39,827 bases of DNA from Rhodoferax sp. (GCF_025354435.1 NZ_JANXMU010000005.1:1-39827); one strand, 5' to 3'; counted from the first letter of the stretch, positions 8,054-16,691 are shown. Numbers and translations are program-made. Notes: a model not told the origin generated them from the letters alone.

Positions 8054-8762
8054 CGCTGGCTACCACATCGGCAGAGAAAACATAGCCGCTGCCGCGCACA
8101 GTCTTGATCAGCAGCGGCTGCTTGCCGTCGTCGCTCAGGCGCTGGCGCAGGCGGCTGACCTGCACGTCCAGCGATCGGTCCAGCGGCCCCAGGTCGCGGC
8201 CCCGGGTTTGCTCCATCAGGCGGCCCCGGTCCAGGGTTTCGCCCGCGTGCTCGGCCAGAAAGCGAAGCAGGTTGAAGTCCATGCTGGTCAGCACCACCAA
8301 GGCCCCGGTTGCGTCGCTCAGTTGGCGCTCCAGCAGGTCCATGGTGAAACCGGCAAAGCGCAGGTAGCGCACCGCTGCTGCGCCACCGCCCAACTGCATG
8401 CGGCGGTGGATGGCCTTGATGCGGGCCAGCAGCTCGCGCGGGTTGTAGGGCTTGGCGATGTAGTCGTCGGCCCCCAGCTCCAGGCCAACGATGCGGTCGG
8501 TGTCGTCGGCGCTGGCGGTCAGCATGATGATGGTCACGGGCGACTGGCGGCGTACGGTCTGGCACAGGGTGAAGCCGTCGGTGTCGGGCAGCATCACGTC
8601 CAGAATCACCAGGCTGAGCAGGTCGCGAAAGCGCTCGAACTCGGCCAGAAAACTGGCCCCGTCGTGTGCCACGCGTACCTCGTACTGGTGTTTCTCCAGG
8701 TAGGTTTTAAGCAGGTTGCGGGTTTTTTGGTCGTCGTCAACGACCAGGATGATGCGGTTCAT
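8046..8762 (-). CDS. OmpR-family response regulator
   Basis: A 238-residue two-domain regulator. The receiver has the acidic cluster Asp9-11, phospho-acceptor Asp55 (VILDVMLPD), Thr82 and Lys104 (AKPYNP). The C-terminus is a winged helix typical of OmpR/PhoB (DRSLDVQVSRLRQRL, then the KTVRGSGYVF hairpin). It starts 4 nt after the binding protein stop and overlaps the kinase gene downstream, so the order is binding protein, regulator, kinase. It most likely controls the divergent import operon, nagA or both. The tandem repeats at 10034-10116 are candidate binding sites. Confidence 0.94.
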   Translation of the reverse strand: MNRIILVVDDDQKTRNLLKTYLEKHQYEVRVAHDGASFLAEFERFRDLLSLVILDVMLPDTDGFTLCQTVRRQSPVTIIMLTASADDTDRIVGLELGADDYIAKPYNPRELLARIKAIHRRMQLGGGAAAVRYLRFAGFTMDLLERQLSDATGALVVLTSMDFNLLRFLAEHAGETLDRGRLMEQTRGRDLGPLDRSLDVQVSRLRQRLSDDGKQPLLIKTVRGSGYVFSADVVASDA

Positions 8763-8766
8763 AAAT

Positions 8767-10023
8767 TTACGGTGCGTTGCTGGGGGCGCGGATCACGGCG
8801 GCCAGGCGGCGCTGCGCCTCGGCGGGCTCCATGCGCGGGTCGGTCAGGTAGCGCCACAGGGTTTGGGCCACCGCGTCCTTGATGGATTCGTCGGCCGCCA
8901 TGCGGTGGGCCAGGCTGGGTACGCGGGCGGTGCGCGGGTCGGCAAAGCTGGCCCAGGAGTCGCGGGCGCAACTGTCCAGGCTGGCCACGTCGATATCGCG
9001 CTGCACCGGCACCGAACCTTTGATGCGGTTGTAGGCCAACTGGGTGGATGCATTGAACACCAGCTCGGCCACCTTCTCCTGCGTGGCATCGCGGTGGTGG
9101 CCATTGGCCAGCATGGCCAGGGTGTCGATACTGTAGAGGTGGGTATTTTCGGTGCCGGGCAGCACCACGCAGCCAAAGTCTTTGCTGGGGCTGGCCCCCC
9201 AGGCGATCAGCTCGCCCTTGGCCCAGTCGCCCATCACCAGCATGGCCGCTTTGCCCGCCAGCAGCTCGCGGGCGGCATCGGTCCAGGCCTGTTCGCGCGG
9301 CGGCTCCCCGTTGATGCTGCGCAGCCAGCGCAACCGGGTCAGGGCACGCTCCACCCGCGGGTCCAGCCAGGCGCTACTCTTGCGCTGCACGATCAGCTCG
9401 CGGTATAGCGCCGGGCCGGCATCGCTGAGCAGCACCGCCTCGAACACCGTGGCGATCTGCCAGGGCTCGTCGCTCCAGGCCAGCGGCTGGATGCCCTGCG
9501 CCGCCAGCTTGTGCACCGCCACTTCAAATTCTGCCCAGCTGGAGGGCGGCGGCAGGCCGATGCGGGCAAACAGGCGGCGGTTGTACAGCAAGGTGTTGAT
9601 GCGGTGGATGCCCAGCGGCGCGGCAATCACCATGCCGTTGTAGCTGACCAGGTCCATCACGGTAGGAAACAGGGTTTGCGCCCAGCGCTGGCGGCTGGCC
9701 ACGGCGTTCAGTGGCAGCACCAGGCCCACATCGGCCCATTCGGTCAGGGTGGTGCCTATGAGTTGCGCCACATCGGGCGAGTCACCCATCAGCACCCGGC
9801 TCTTGAGCACCTTGACCGCCGCCATGCCACCACCACCGGGAATGGCCGCGTCGCGCCACTGCACGCCGTTGGCCGCCAGGATGCTGCTGAGCTGGTTGGC
9901 GGCGCGGCGTTCGCTGGCAGAGGTCAGCCAGTGCAGCACATCTACTGGCTGGGCCGGTGTTTGTGCCCAGCCCGGCAGCGCCAGCACGGCCCAACCCAGT
10001 AACAAGACGGCAAGAGCTTTCAT
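8767..10023 (-). CDS. Periplasmic sugar-binding protein encoded with the two-component system
   Basis: A 418-residue ABC-type solute-binding protein of the carbohydrate family, resembling glucose/mannose binding proteins (YNGMVIAAPLGIHRINTLLYN, MVMGDWAKGELIAWG). A signal peptide ends near residue 21 (LALPGWAQ). No lipobox is visible. It heads the sensing operon and has no permease or ATPase of its own orientation; the divergent import operon has a different binding protein. It may present ligand to the sensor kinase, share the divergent transporter, or both. That role is inferred from gene order. Start ATG 10023 is the only reasonable one with the signal peptide. Confidence 0.88.
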   Translation of the reverse strand: MKALAVLLLGWAVLALPGWAQTPAQPVDVLHWLTSASERRAANQLSSILAANGVQWRDAAIPGGGGMAAVKVLKSRVLMGDSPDVAQLIGTTLTEWADVGLVLPLNAVASRQRWAQTLFPTVMDLVSYNGMVIAAPLGIHRINTLLYNRRLFARIGLPPPSSWAEFEVAVHKLAAQGIQPLAWSDEPWQIATVFEAVLLSDAGPALYRELIVQRKSSAWLDPRVERALTRLRWLRSINGEPPREQAWTDAARELLAGKAAMLVMGDWAKGELIAWGASPSKDFGCVVLPGTENTHLYSIDTLAMLANGHHRDATQEKVAELVFNASTQLAYNRIKGSVPVQRDIDVASLDSCARDSWASFADPRTARVPSLAHRMAADESIKDAVAQTLWRYLTDPRMEPAEAQRRLAAVIRAPSNAP

Positions 10024-10033
10024 TTCCTATCGA

Positions 10034-10116
10034 AATGTAATGTTATCTATCACGGCCCCACAAGCGGCCCCAGCGCCTGCCCACGTGCCGCATCCGCAAC
10101 GTAATGAAACGTAATG
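10034..10116. promoter_or_regulatory. Divergent control region with AACGTAATG direct repeats
   Basis: AACGTAATG occurs at 10098-10106 and 10108-10116, a 10-bp period. AATGTAATG, differing at one base, lies at 10034-10042 close to the binding protein start. Direct repeats spaced by about one helical turn are typical sites for OmpR-family regulators, and the operon on the left encodes one. The region (10024-10284) separates the sensing operon from the import operon and contains no convincing gene. Confidence 0.55.
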
Positions 10117-10284
10117 CGGGCTTGCCGGAGCTAGAGTTAAGTTCAACAAAATCAATCACTTAGAAGATTCAACCGACCCAACGGGGGTGGTTTGATATTA
10201 CAGGTGGCACAGCATAACCTCCGGCCCATTGAAGGCCACTACATCCCGTTCTGGATTCAACCCACCCCCAGAAGACCCACGTCC

Positions 10285-11532
10285 ATGCGCATCCCATTCC
10301 ACCTCACGGCCACCGCCCTTGCCCTGGTTTGCAGCGGCTTTGCCCACGCGGGCAACCTCACCATTGAAAGCTGGCGGGTGGACGACAAATCCCTGTGGGA
10401 AGAGGTTTTGTTGCCCGCCTTCAACAAGACCAACCCCGGCATCACCGTCAAGTTCTCGCCCACCTCGCCGCCCGAATACGACTCGGCCCTGAACACCCGC
10501 CTGACCGCGGGCACCGCAGGCGACCTGATCACCTGCCGCCCCTTCGATGTGTCGCTGGACCTGGCCAAAAAGGGCTACCTGGAAAAGCTCAACGGCATTC
10601 CGGGCCTGAAAAACTTCCCCGAATCGGCCCAGGTGGCTTGGCAATCGGATGACGGCAAAAGCACCCACTGCATGCCCATGGCCTCGGTGATCCACGGCTT
10701 TTTCTACAACAAGAAAATCTTTGCCGACCTGGGCCTGGCCGTGCCGGTGACCGAGGCCGACTTCTTCGCCGCGCTGGAGAAAATCAAGGCCGCCGGCAAA
10801 GCAACCCCGCTGGCGCTGGGCACCGCCGACCAGTGGGAAACCAACCAGATCATCTTCACCGGCATCGGTCCCAACCACTGGAAGGGCGAAGAAGGCCGCA
10901 AGGGCCTGATCAGCGGCAAGCAAAAGTTCACCGACCCGGCCTTCGTCAGCACCTGGGAAACCATGGCCAAGTGGGCACCTTATATGTCCAAGGGCTACCA
11001 GGCGCAGACCTATGGCGATTCACAAAACCTGTTTGGTTCGGGCCGCGCGGCCATCTACCCGACCGGCTCGTGGGACATTTCGTACTTTGAGCAAAACAGC
11101 AAAGTTGATTTCGGCGCCTTCAAGCCGCCGGTGCAAAAAGCCGGTGATGCCTGCTACATCTCCGACCACACCGACATCGGCATGGGCATCAACAGCAAGA
11201 GCAAAAACAAGGCCGACGCGCAAACCTTCCTGACCTGGCTGGCCAGCAAGGAATTTGCCGACCTCTACACCAACAAGGCCACCGGCTTCTTCTCGCTGTC
11301 CAGCCACGCCATCGAGGTGAAGAACCCCGTGGCCAAGGAAATGATCAGCTGGCGCAGCCAGTGCAAAAGCACCATCCGCCTGAACGCGCAAATCATGAAC
11401 CGCGGCACGCCCAGCATGGAAAACGAACTCTGGAACGTCAGCTCGCAGGTCATGAACCTGAAGATGGCCCCCAAGGATGCTGCGCAGCAAATCCAGGCCG
11501 GGTTTGCCAAGTGGTACGCCCCCGCCAAGTAA
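10285..11532 (+). CDS. Carbohydrate ABC transporter substrate-binding protein (GlcNAc/chitobiose type)
   Basis: A 415-residue periplasmic solute-binding protein of the extracellular sugar-binding family. The start at 10285 gives a clean signal peptide (MRIPFHLTATALALVCSGFA, cleavage near HAG). Upstream in-frame codons to 10192 would place 31 unrelated residues before it. Typical features include TAGTAGDLITCRPFD near the N-terminus and GSGRAAIYPTGSWDISYF in the ligand cleft. It is the first gene of the six-gene import/catabolic operon. Neighbouring GlcNAc catabolic genes suggest GlcNAc or short chitin oligosaccharides as substrate. It is clearly different from the binding protein at 8767. Confidence 0.9.
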   Translation: MRIPFHLTATALALVCSGFAHAGNLTIESWRVDDKSLWEEVLLPAFNKTNPGITVKFSPTSPPEYDSALNTRLTAGTAGDLITCRPFDVSLDLAKKGYLEKLNGIPGLKNFPESAQVAWQSDDGKSTHCMPMASVIHGFFYNKKIFADLGLAVPVTEADFFAALEKIKAAGKATPLALGTADQWETNQIIFTGIGPNHWKGEEGRKGLISGKQKFTDPAFVSTWETMAKWAPYMSKGYQAQTYGDSQNLFGSGRAAIYPTGSWDISYFEQNSKVDFGAFKPPVQKAGDACYISDHTDIGMGINSKSKNKADAQTFLTWLASKEFADLYTNKATGFFSLSSHAIEVKNPVAKEMISWRSQCKSTIRLNAQIMNRGTPSMENELWNVSSQVMNLKMAPKDAAQQIQAGFAKWYAPAK

Positions 11533-11540
11533 AGCAGCCT

Positions 11541-11565
11541 GCGGCAAGCCCTGCAGGCTTGCCGC
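11541..11565 (+). promoter_or_regulatory. Intercistronic hairpin after the binding protein gene
   Basis: GCGGCAAGCC and GGCTTGCCGC form a perfect 10-bp stem with loop CTGCA, 8 nt after the binding protein stop and 28 nt before the first permease. There is no T-run, so full termination is unlikely. Such hairpins often protect the upstream mRNA from 3' decay and raise binding protein output over the permeases; that role is inferred here. Confidence 0.6.
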
Positions 11566-11593
11566 CGCCTGACTGCAACCACGAAGGTTCACG

Positions 11594-12508
11594 ATGAAAC
11601 AAGGTTTTTCCTGGCGGGTGCTGGTGTTCATCACCCCTGCCTTGCTGGTCTACGCGGTGTTCAGCGCCCTGCCGCTGCTGGACACCCTGCGCCTAGGGCT
11701 GTACAGCACCGACGACACCGGCGTGCGCACGTTTTCCGGCCTGGCCAACTACACCACCATCCTGCACGACCCGCAGTGGTCGGCCAGCTTCTGGAACGCG
11801 ATGCTGAACAACCTGAAGTTCTTCGGCATCCACATGCTGGCGCAAAATCCCATGGGCCTGCTGCTGGCGGCCCTGCTGTCGCTGCGCAACGTGCGCTTTG
11901 CGGCGGTCTACCGCACCGTATTCTTTCTGCCCACGCTTTTATCGGTGGTGATCGTGGGCTTTGTCTGGCAACTGATTCTGTCGCCCTTGTGGGGCGTGTC
12001 CGAGCGCATCATGGGCTGGGTTGGGCTGGAGAGCTGGTTCGCGCCCTGGCTGGGATTGGAATCGTCGGCTCTGATCACCTTGTCGCTGATGTCGGTATGG
12101 CAGTACGTGGGCATTCCGATGATGCTGATCTACGCCGCGATGATTGCCATCCCCGAGGACGTTATCGAAGCCGCCGTTGTCGAAGGTGCCTCGCCCTGGC
12201 GCATCTTCTGGCAGATCCGCCTGCCGCTGATCTTACCCACCCTGGGCCTGGTCACCATCCTGACCTTCGTGGCCAATTTCAACGCCTTTGACCTGATCTA
12301 CACCGTCAAGGGCGGGCTGGCCGGGCCCAACTACAGCACCGATATTTTGGGCACGCTGTTCTACCGCACCTTCTTCGGCTACCAGTCGCAGGTAGCCAGC
12401 CCGACCATGGGCGCGGCGGTGGCCACGCTGATGTTTCTGGTGATCCTGCTGGGTGTCGCCGCCTACTTTCTGCTGGTGCAGCGCCGCCTGCAACGCTTTG
12501 CCCTGTGA
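11594..12508 (+). CDS. Carbohydrate ABC transporter permease, MalF type
   Basis: A 304-residue inner-membrane permease with about six membrane spans and the cytoplasmic EAA-type loop that contacts the ATPase (about residues 185-210; EDVIEAAVVEGASPWRIFWQ). It pairs with the second permease to form the channel for the sugar delivered by the 10285 binding protein. Start ATG 11594 follows GAAGG at a workable distance. The next permease starts 4 nt after its stop, consistent with coupled translation. Confidence 0.93.
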   Translation: MKQGFSWRVLVFITPALLVYAVFSALPLLDTLRLGLYSTDDTGVRTFSGLANYTTILHDPQWSASFWNAMLNNLKFFGIHMLAQNPMGLLLAALLSLRNVRFAAVYRTVFFLPTLLSVVIVGFVWQLILSPLWGVSERIMGWVGLESWFAPWLGLESSALITLSLMSVWQYVGIPMMLIYAAMIAIPEDVIEAAVVEGASPWRIFWQIRLPLILPTLGLVTILTFVANFNAFDLIYTVKGGLAGPNYSTDILGTLFYRTFFGYQSQVASPTMGAAVATLMFLVILLGVAAYFLLVQRRLQRFAL

Positions 12509-12512
12509 GCAC

Positions 12513-13358
12513 ATGATGGCCAAATCTCTCCCCAAACTCACGCCCAGCCGCCTGTTTGTGCACGCCGCCCTGCTGGGCTATCTGGTGCTGGCCATGGCAC
12601 CCATCCTGCTGGTATTTATGAACTCGTTCAAGGAGCGCGGCGCGATCTTTGACGACCCGCTGGCCTGGCCCACGCCCGAGACTTTCTCGATGGTCGGTTA
12701 CCACAAGGTTTTGGGCCGCTCCGACGTGTGGCTGTACTTTGGCAACAGCTTCACCGTGACCGTGGCCTCGCTATTCTTCATCTTGCTGTTTGGCGCGATG
12801 GCCGCCTGGGCGCTGTCGGAATACAAGTTCAACGGCAACCGCTGGCTCAAGCTGTTCTTTGCCTTTGGCATCATGGTGCCGATCCGGCTGGGTACGGTGT
12901 CGATTCTGCAGATCATGGTGAGCCTGGGGTTGGTCAACACCCTCACCGCGCTGGTGCTGGTGTACGTGGCCCAGGGCCTGCCGCTGGCCATCATGATCTT
13001 GTCGGAATTCATGGGCCAGGTGCCCAGCGAGCTGAAAGACGCTGCGCGCTGCGACGGCATCGACGAGTTCCGCATCTTCTTCCAGGTGGTGGTGCCGCTG
13101 ATCCGCCCGGCCATTGCCACAGTGGCCGTGTTCACCATGGTGCCAATCTGGAACGACCTGTGGTTTCCGCTGATTTTGGCGCCGTCGGAAAAGACCCAGA
13201 CCATCACCCTGGGCATCCAGCAGTTTGTGGGCCAGTACGCCACCGACTGGAACGCCGTGCTGGCCGCTCTGGCCCTGGCCATCATCCCCGTGGTTGTGCT
13301 CTACGCCCTGTTCTCACGCCAACTGATCCGCGGCATTACCGCCGGTGCAGTGAAGTAA
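12513..13358 (+). CDS. Carbohydrate ABC transporter permease, MalG type
   Basis: A 281-residue inner-membrane permease. The start is one of two adjacent ATGs (12513 or 12516), 4 nt after the previous stop; the frame is open farther upstream, but that part overlaps the preceding gene and lacks a start signal. The EAA loop is clear (SELKDAARCDGIDEFRIFFQ), followed by the last spans. It is the second half of the sugar channel. Confidence 0.93.
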   Translation: MMAKSLPKLTPSRLFVHAALLGYLVLAMAPILLVFMNSFKERGAIFDDPLAWPTPETFSMVGYHKVLGRSDVWLYFGNSFTVTVASLFFILLFGAMAAWALSEYKFNGNRWLKLFFAFGIMVPIRLGTVSILQIMVSLGLVNTLTALVLVYVAQGLPLAIMILSEFMGQVPSELKDAARCDGIDEFRIFFQVVVPLIRPAIATVAVFTMVPIWNDLWFPLILAPSEKTQTITLGIQQFVGQYATDWNAVLAALALAIIPVVVLYALFSRQLIRGITAGAVK

Positions 13359-13371
13359 CCCGTCAAAAATC

Positions 13372-14511
13372 ATGGCAAAAGTATCCCTCCAAAACATCTC
13401 CAAATCCTTTGGTAACACGCCTGTACTGCAAGATGTCAGCCTGGAAATCGAGCACGGCGAACTGGTCGTGCTGGTCGGCCCCAGCGGCTGCGGCAAGTCC
13501 ACCCTGCTGAGGGTGCTGTGCGGGCTAGAGAGCATCGACAGCGGCACGCTGCGCATCGGCGACGACGTGGTCAACGGCATGCCCCCGGCCGAGCGCGGCA
13601 TCGCCATGGTGTTCCAAAGCTATGCGCTGTACCCGCACATGACGGTCTACCGCAACATGGCCTTCGGCCTGAAGATCCACGGTGCCGACAAGGCCGAGAT
13701 CGAACGCCGCGTGGTGGATGCCGCTAAGGTGCTGCACATCGACCACCTGCTGGAGCGCCTGCCGCGCGAACTCTCTGGCGGCCAGCGCCAGCGCGTGGCG
13801 ATTGGCCGCGCCATCGTGCGCGAACCCCGGCTGTTTTTGTTCGACGAACCCCTGTCCAACCTGGACGCAGCCCTGCGTGCCAAAACCCGCATCGAGCTGG
13901 CCCGCCTGCACCGCGACCTGGCCGCCACCATGGTTTACGTAACGCACGACCAGATCGAGGCCATGACGCTGGGCGACAAGATCGTGGTGCTGCACGAAGG
14001 CCGGGTGCAACAGGCGGGCACACCGCTTACCCTGTACCAGCAGCCCGCCAACCGCTTTGTGGCCACCTTCATTGGCTCGCCCACCATCAACCTGCTGCCT
14101 GCGCGGGTGGTTGAACTGGCCGAGCACGGCGTGCGCGTGCAGCTGGGCAACGGCTGCAAATTCTTGGCTACCGTGGACCCTAGGGGCCTGCAGGTCGGCG
14201 AATCGGTCGAGGTAGGCCTGCGCCCCGAGCACTGCGAAGTGCTCACCGGCGGCCGTGCCCCGCGCGAGGACGATGCCGCGCTGGATGCCGAAATCACCCT
14301 GGTCGAACACCTGGGCGAATCGAATCTGCTGTACCTGAAGACCGACGACGGCCAGGAGCTCATCGTGCGCGGTGACGGCAATGCCGCCGTGCGCCTGGGC
14401 GACTCGGTAATCATCCGCGCCGTGCCCGAGGCGATGTACCTGTTCCGTGCCGACGGCAGCGCCTGCCCGCGCCTGCGCCCCGGCAATATGCGATCGGCCC
14501 ACGCACTATGA
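13372..14511 (+). CDS. Sugar ABC transporter ATP-binding protein, UgpC/MsmK type
   Basis: A 379-residue ATPase that powers the sugar importer. It has Walker A GPSGCGKST (about residues 36-44), Q-loop Gln82, signature LSGGQ (134-138), Walker B LFLFDEP with Asp158/Glu159 and H-loop His192. After about residue 235 comes the C-terminal TOBE/OB-fold regulatory domain typical of MalK/UgpC proteins, so regulation by a partner protein is possible. It starts 13 nt after the permease, and its stop overlaps the kinase start in ATGA. Confidence 0.95.
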   Translation: MAKVSLQNISKSFGNTPVLQDVSLEIEHGELVVLVGPSGCGKSTLLRVLCGLESIDSGTLRIGDDVVNGMPPAERGIAMVFQSYALYPHMTVYRNMAFGLKIHGADKAEIERRVVDAAKVLHIDHLLERLPRELSGGQRQRVAIGRAIVREPRLFLFDEPLSNLDAALRAKTRIELARLHRDLAATMVYVTHDQIEAMTLGDKIVVLHEGRVQQAGTPLTLYQQPANRFVATFIGSPTINLLPARVVELAEHGVRVQLGNGCKFLATVDPRGLQVGESVEVGLRPEHCEVLTGGRAPREDDAALDAEITLVEHLGESNLLYLKTDDGQELIVRGDGNAAVRLGDSVIIRAVPEAMYLFRADGSACPRLRPGNMRSAHAL

Positions 14512-15404
14512 CGCGGCCCAAAGACATCCTGTACCAGGTCGCCATTGACGGCGGCGGCACCAGCACCCGCGCCCGTATCACCCTGGCCGATGGCCGCGTG
14601 CTGGGCGAAGGTCAAGCCGGAGCCTCGGGTTTGATGCAAGGCATTCCACAAGCCTGGCGCCATATTCAACACGCTATCGACCGCGCGGTACAGGCCAGCG
14701 CGCTGGACGGGCAACCACCGCCCAACGTACACAACTGCGCCCTGGGCATCGGCATCGCAGGCTACAACCACGCCGCCTGGCGGGCCGCGTTTTTGGCCGC
14801 CAATCCGGGCTACACCCGCTTGGCGGTGGACACCGATGCCTTCACCGCTTTGCTCGGCGCCCACCGGGGCCAGCCCGGTGCGCTGGTGGTTGCAGGCACC
14901 GGCACGGTGGCACTGGCCCTGCATGCCGACGGCAGCCGCACGGCAGCGGGCGGCTGGGGCTTTCCGTCGGGGGACGAAGGCGGTGGTGCGGTACTCGGTC
15001 TGCGGGCCGTCAACCTGGCGCAGCGCGCGGCGGACGGCAGGCGCGCACCCAGCCCGCTGACCCTGGCAGTGCAGCAAGCGGTGGGGCATGCGGAAAGTGC
15101 CCTGCTCGCCTGGTGCTGCAAAGCCAACCAAAGCGATTTCGCCCGCCTCGCACCTTTGGTGTTTGACTGCGAAGCGCACGACCCTGCCGCTGCCCAGCTG
15201 CTGTTGGACGCCGTGCACGACATCGAGCAGTTGGCCCTGGCCGTAGACCCCGGCCACGCCCTGCCCCTGGTTCTGCGCGGCAGCATCGCCCAGCGCCTGT
15301 CCAGCCGCCTGTCCTCCTTCCTCCAGGCCTGTCTGGTCACGCCCCAGGGCGATGCACTCGACGGCGCCTTGCAACTCGATTTTTCTCCCAGGAGCTCCGT
15401 TTGA
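14508..15404 (+). CDS. BadF/BadG/BcrA-type kinase, probable N-acetylglucosamine kinase
   Basis: A 298-residue ASKHA-fold protein. The phosphate-1 motif is AIDGGGTSTRARI (residues 12-24). The second is GTGTVALAL (about 130-138), followed by GGWGFPSGDEGGGA, typical of the BadF/BcrA family that includes eukaryotic-type N-acetylglucosamine kinases. In this operon it most likely phosphorylates imported GlcNAc with ATP, giving the NagA substrate. Glucosamine kinase is the main alternative. ATGA overlaps at the start and a TTGA overlap at the end tie it tightly into the operon. Confidence 0.85.
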   Translation: MTRPKDILYQVAIDGGGTSTRARITLADGRVLGEGQAGASGLMQGIPQAWRHIQHAIDRAVQASALDGQPPPNVHNCALGIGIAGYNHAAWRAAFLAANPGYTRLAVDTDAFTALLGAHRGQPGALVVAGTGTVALALHADGSRTAAGGWGFPSGDEGGGAVLGLRAVNLAQRAADGRRAPSPLTLAVQQAVGHAESALLAWCCKANQSDFARLAPLVFDCEAHDPAAAQLLLDAVHDIEQLALAVDPGHALPLVLRGSIAQRLSSRLSSFLQACLVTPQGDALDGALQLDFSPRSSV

Positions 15405-16423
15405 AAACCCATATGTACCTGGAGGCCGTCTCGTCGCCCCAGCACGTCCAGCTGCAACTCGCCACCGACCAGGACCGCTACGCCGCCCTCGGTGCCGCCT
15501 TGCGCGCCCGCCCACCGCGCGGCACCGTCACCATCGCCCGCGGCAGCTCGGACCATGCCGCCGCCTACATGGCTTACCTCATCATGGCGCGCAGCGGCCA
15601 ACTGGTGACATCGCTGCCCATGTCGCTGCTGACCCTGTACCAGGCCCCGCTGCCGCTGGCCCACATGCTGGCCATCTCGGTGTCGCAGTCAGGCCGCAGC
15701 CCGGATCTGGTCGAGCCCATGCAGCGCTTCCAGCAGGCCGGGGCCACCACGGTAGCTTTGGTCAACGATGCCGCCTCGCCGCTGGCTGCCGCCGTGGGCT
15801 GGACCCTGCCCCTGCACGCCGGCCCCGAGCACAGCGTGGCCGCCACCAAAAGCTTCATCTGCAGCCTGGTCGCCGGTGCCCGCTTGGCGGCAAGCTGGGC
15901 TGACAACACCGACTTCATCGCCCGCCTGGCCGACCTGCCCGCCGCGCTGGACCAGGCCTGCCAGCAAGACTGGTCGGCTGCCATCGCCCCGCTGCTGCCG
16001 GCCGAGCGCCTGATGGTCATTGGCCGGGGCCCTGGCTTGGCAGTGGCGTTTGAAGCGGCCCTGAAGTTCAAGGAAACCTGCGCCATCCAGGCCGAGGCCT
16101 TCAGCGGTGCCGAAGTGCAGCACGGCCCCATGGCCCTGGTGGATGAGGCCTACCCCATGCTGATCTTCGCTCCGCGCGGCCTGGCCCAGCCCGGCTTGGT
16201 GGCCCTGGCCGCCGCCATGCGCCAGCGCGGTGCCCATGTGCTGCTGGCCGCCCCCGCCAACGTGCCCAGCCGCGACCTGACCCTGGCCACCGCACCGCAC
16301 GAAGACCTGGACCCCATCACCGCCATCCAAAGCTTCTACCTGCTGGTGGAAGCCGTGGCCCGCGCCCGCGGCCAGGACCCGGACAAGCCGCGCCATTTGT
16401 CCAAGGTGACCAGCACGCGTTGA
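15401..16423 (+). CDS. SIS-domain glucosamine-6-phosphate deaminase (NagB-II type)
   Basis: A 340-residue protein with two SIS sugar-phosphate isomerase domains, like the C-terminal half of GlmS without its glutaminase part. SIS motifs include ARGSSDHAA (about 47-55) and SVSQSGRSPDLVE (93-105); AEAFSGAEVQHGPMALV is the usual sugar-phosphate contact region. It probably converts glucosamine-6-phosphate to fructose-6-phosphate and ammonia, replacing the unrelated classical NagB, which is absent from this window. The start is TTG 15401: AGGAG at 15390-15394 is correctly spaced for it but too far from ATG 15413. It ends the operon. Confidence 0.85.
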   Translation: MKTHMYLEAVSSPQHVQLQLATDQDRYAALGAALRARPPRGTVTIARGSSDHAAAYMAYLIMARSGQLVTSLPMSLLTLYQAPLPLAHMLAISVSQSGRSPDLVEPMQRFQQAGATTVALVNDAASPLAAAVGWTLPLHAGPEHSVAATKSFICSLVAGARLAASWADNTDFIARLADLPAALDQACQQDWSAAIAPLLPAERLMVIGRGPGLAVAFEAALKFKETCAIQAEAFSGAEVQHGPMALVDEAYPMLIFAPRGLAQPGLVALAAAMRQRGAHVLLAAPANVPSRDLTLATAPHEDLDPITAIQSFYLLVEAVARARGQDPDKPRHLSKVTSTR

Positions 16424-16455
16424 GCATGGGAGTGTGCAGAGTTTCTGCATTTTTA

Positions 16456-16540
16456 CTATCAAATAAATAGCTTCTTGCGTAGGTAGCAACTACGCTAGAG
16501 GCTATTTTTACATCTAATTTTTATCGCTATTTTGATAGCA
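16456..16540. repeat. Dispersed palindromic repeat, copy B with an extra half-unit
   Basis: The core contains nested inverted repeats AAATAGC/GCTATTT (16465-16471, 16501-16507) and GCGTAG/CTACGC (16477-16482, 16490-16495), followed by a T-run. A second GCTATTTTGATAG (16526-16538) is the inverse of the opening CTATCAAATAAATAGC. It lies 33 nt after the deaminase stop and may act as the operon terminator. Confidence 0.75.
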
Positions 16541-16629
16541 CACACCACCAGGCTGCGCGCAAGCCGGGTGCGATCAAGGGATAACCCCCGGGCTCCCAGG
16601 CCGTTCTCCCGCCCATAATTCCCCCGCAA

Positions 16630-16642
16630 GTTGTACGACAAC
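16630..16642. promoter_or_regulatory. Candidate GntR/FadR-type operator
   Basis: GTTGTACGACAAC is a perfect palindrome around a 3-nt centre and fits the TNGTNNNACNA consensus of FadR-subfamily GntR regulators. It lies 49 nt upstream of the amino-acid permease start at 16692, a normal operator position. No GntR gene is present in this window. Confidence 0.5.
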
Positions 16643-16691
16643 AGATAACAAATTTTATGCACCCCAAACACCCCCGACCTGTGCCCCGCCC

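Noticed and set aside
5795-8107. 770-codon open frame on the plus strand
   Set aside because: It spans the end of nagA and the antisense of the sensor kinase; both real genes have family motifs, this frame has none.
13935-15515. 526-codon open frame on the minus strand
   Set aside because: Antisense to the ATPase and kinase genes, low-complexity Arg/Gly/Ala composition, no domains.
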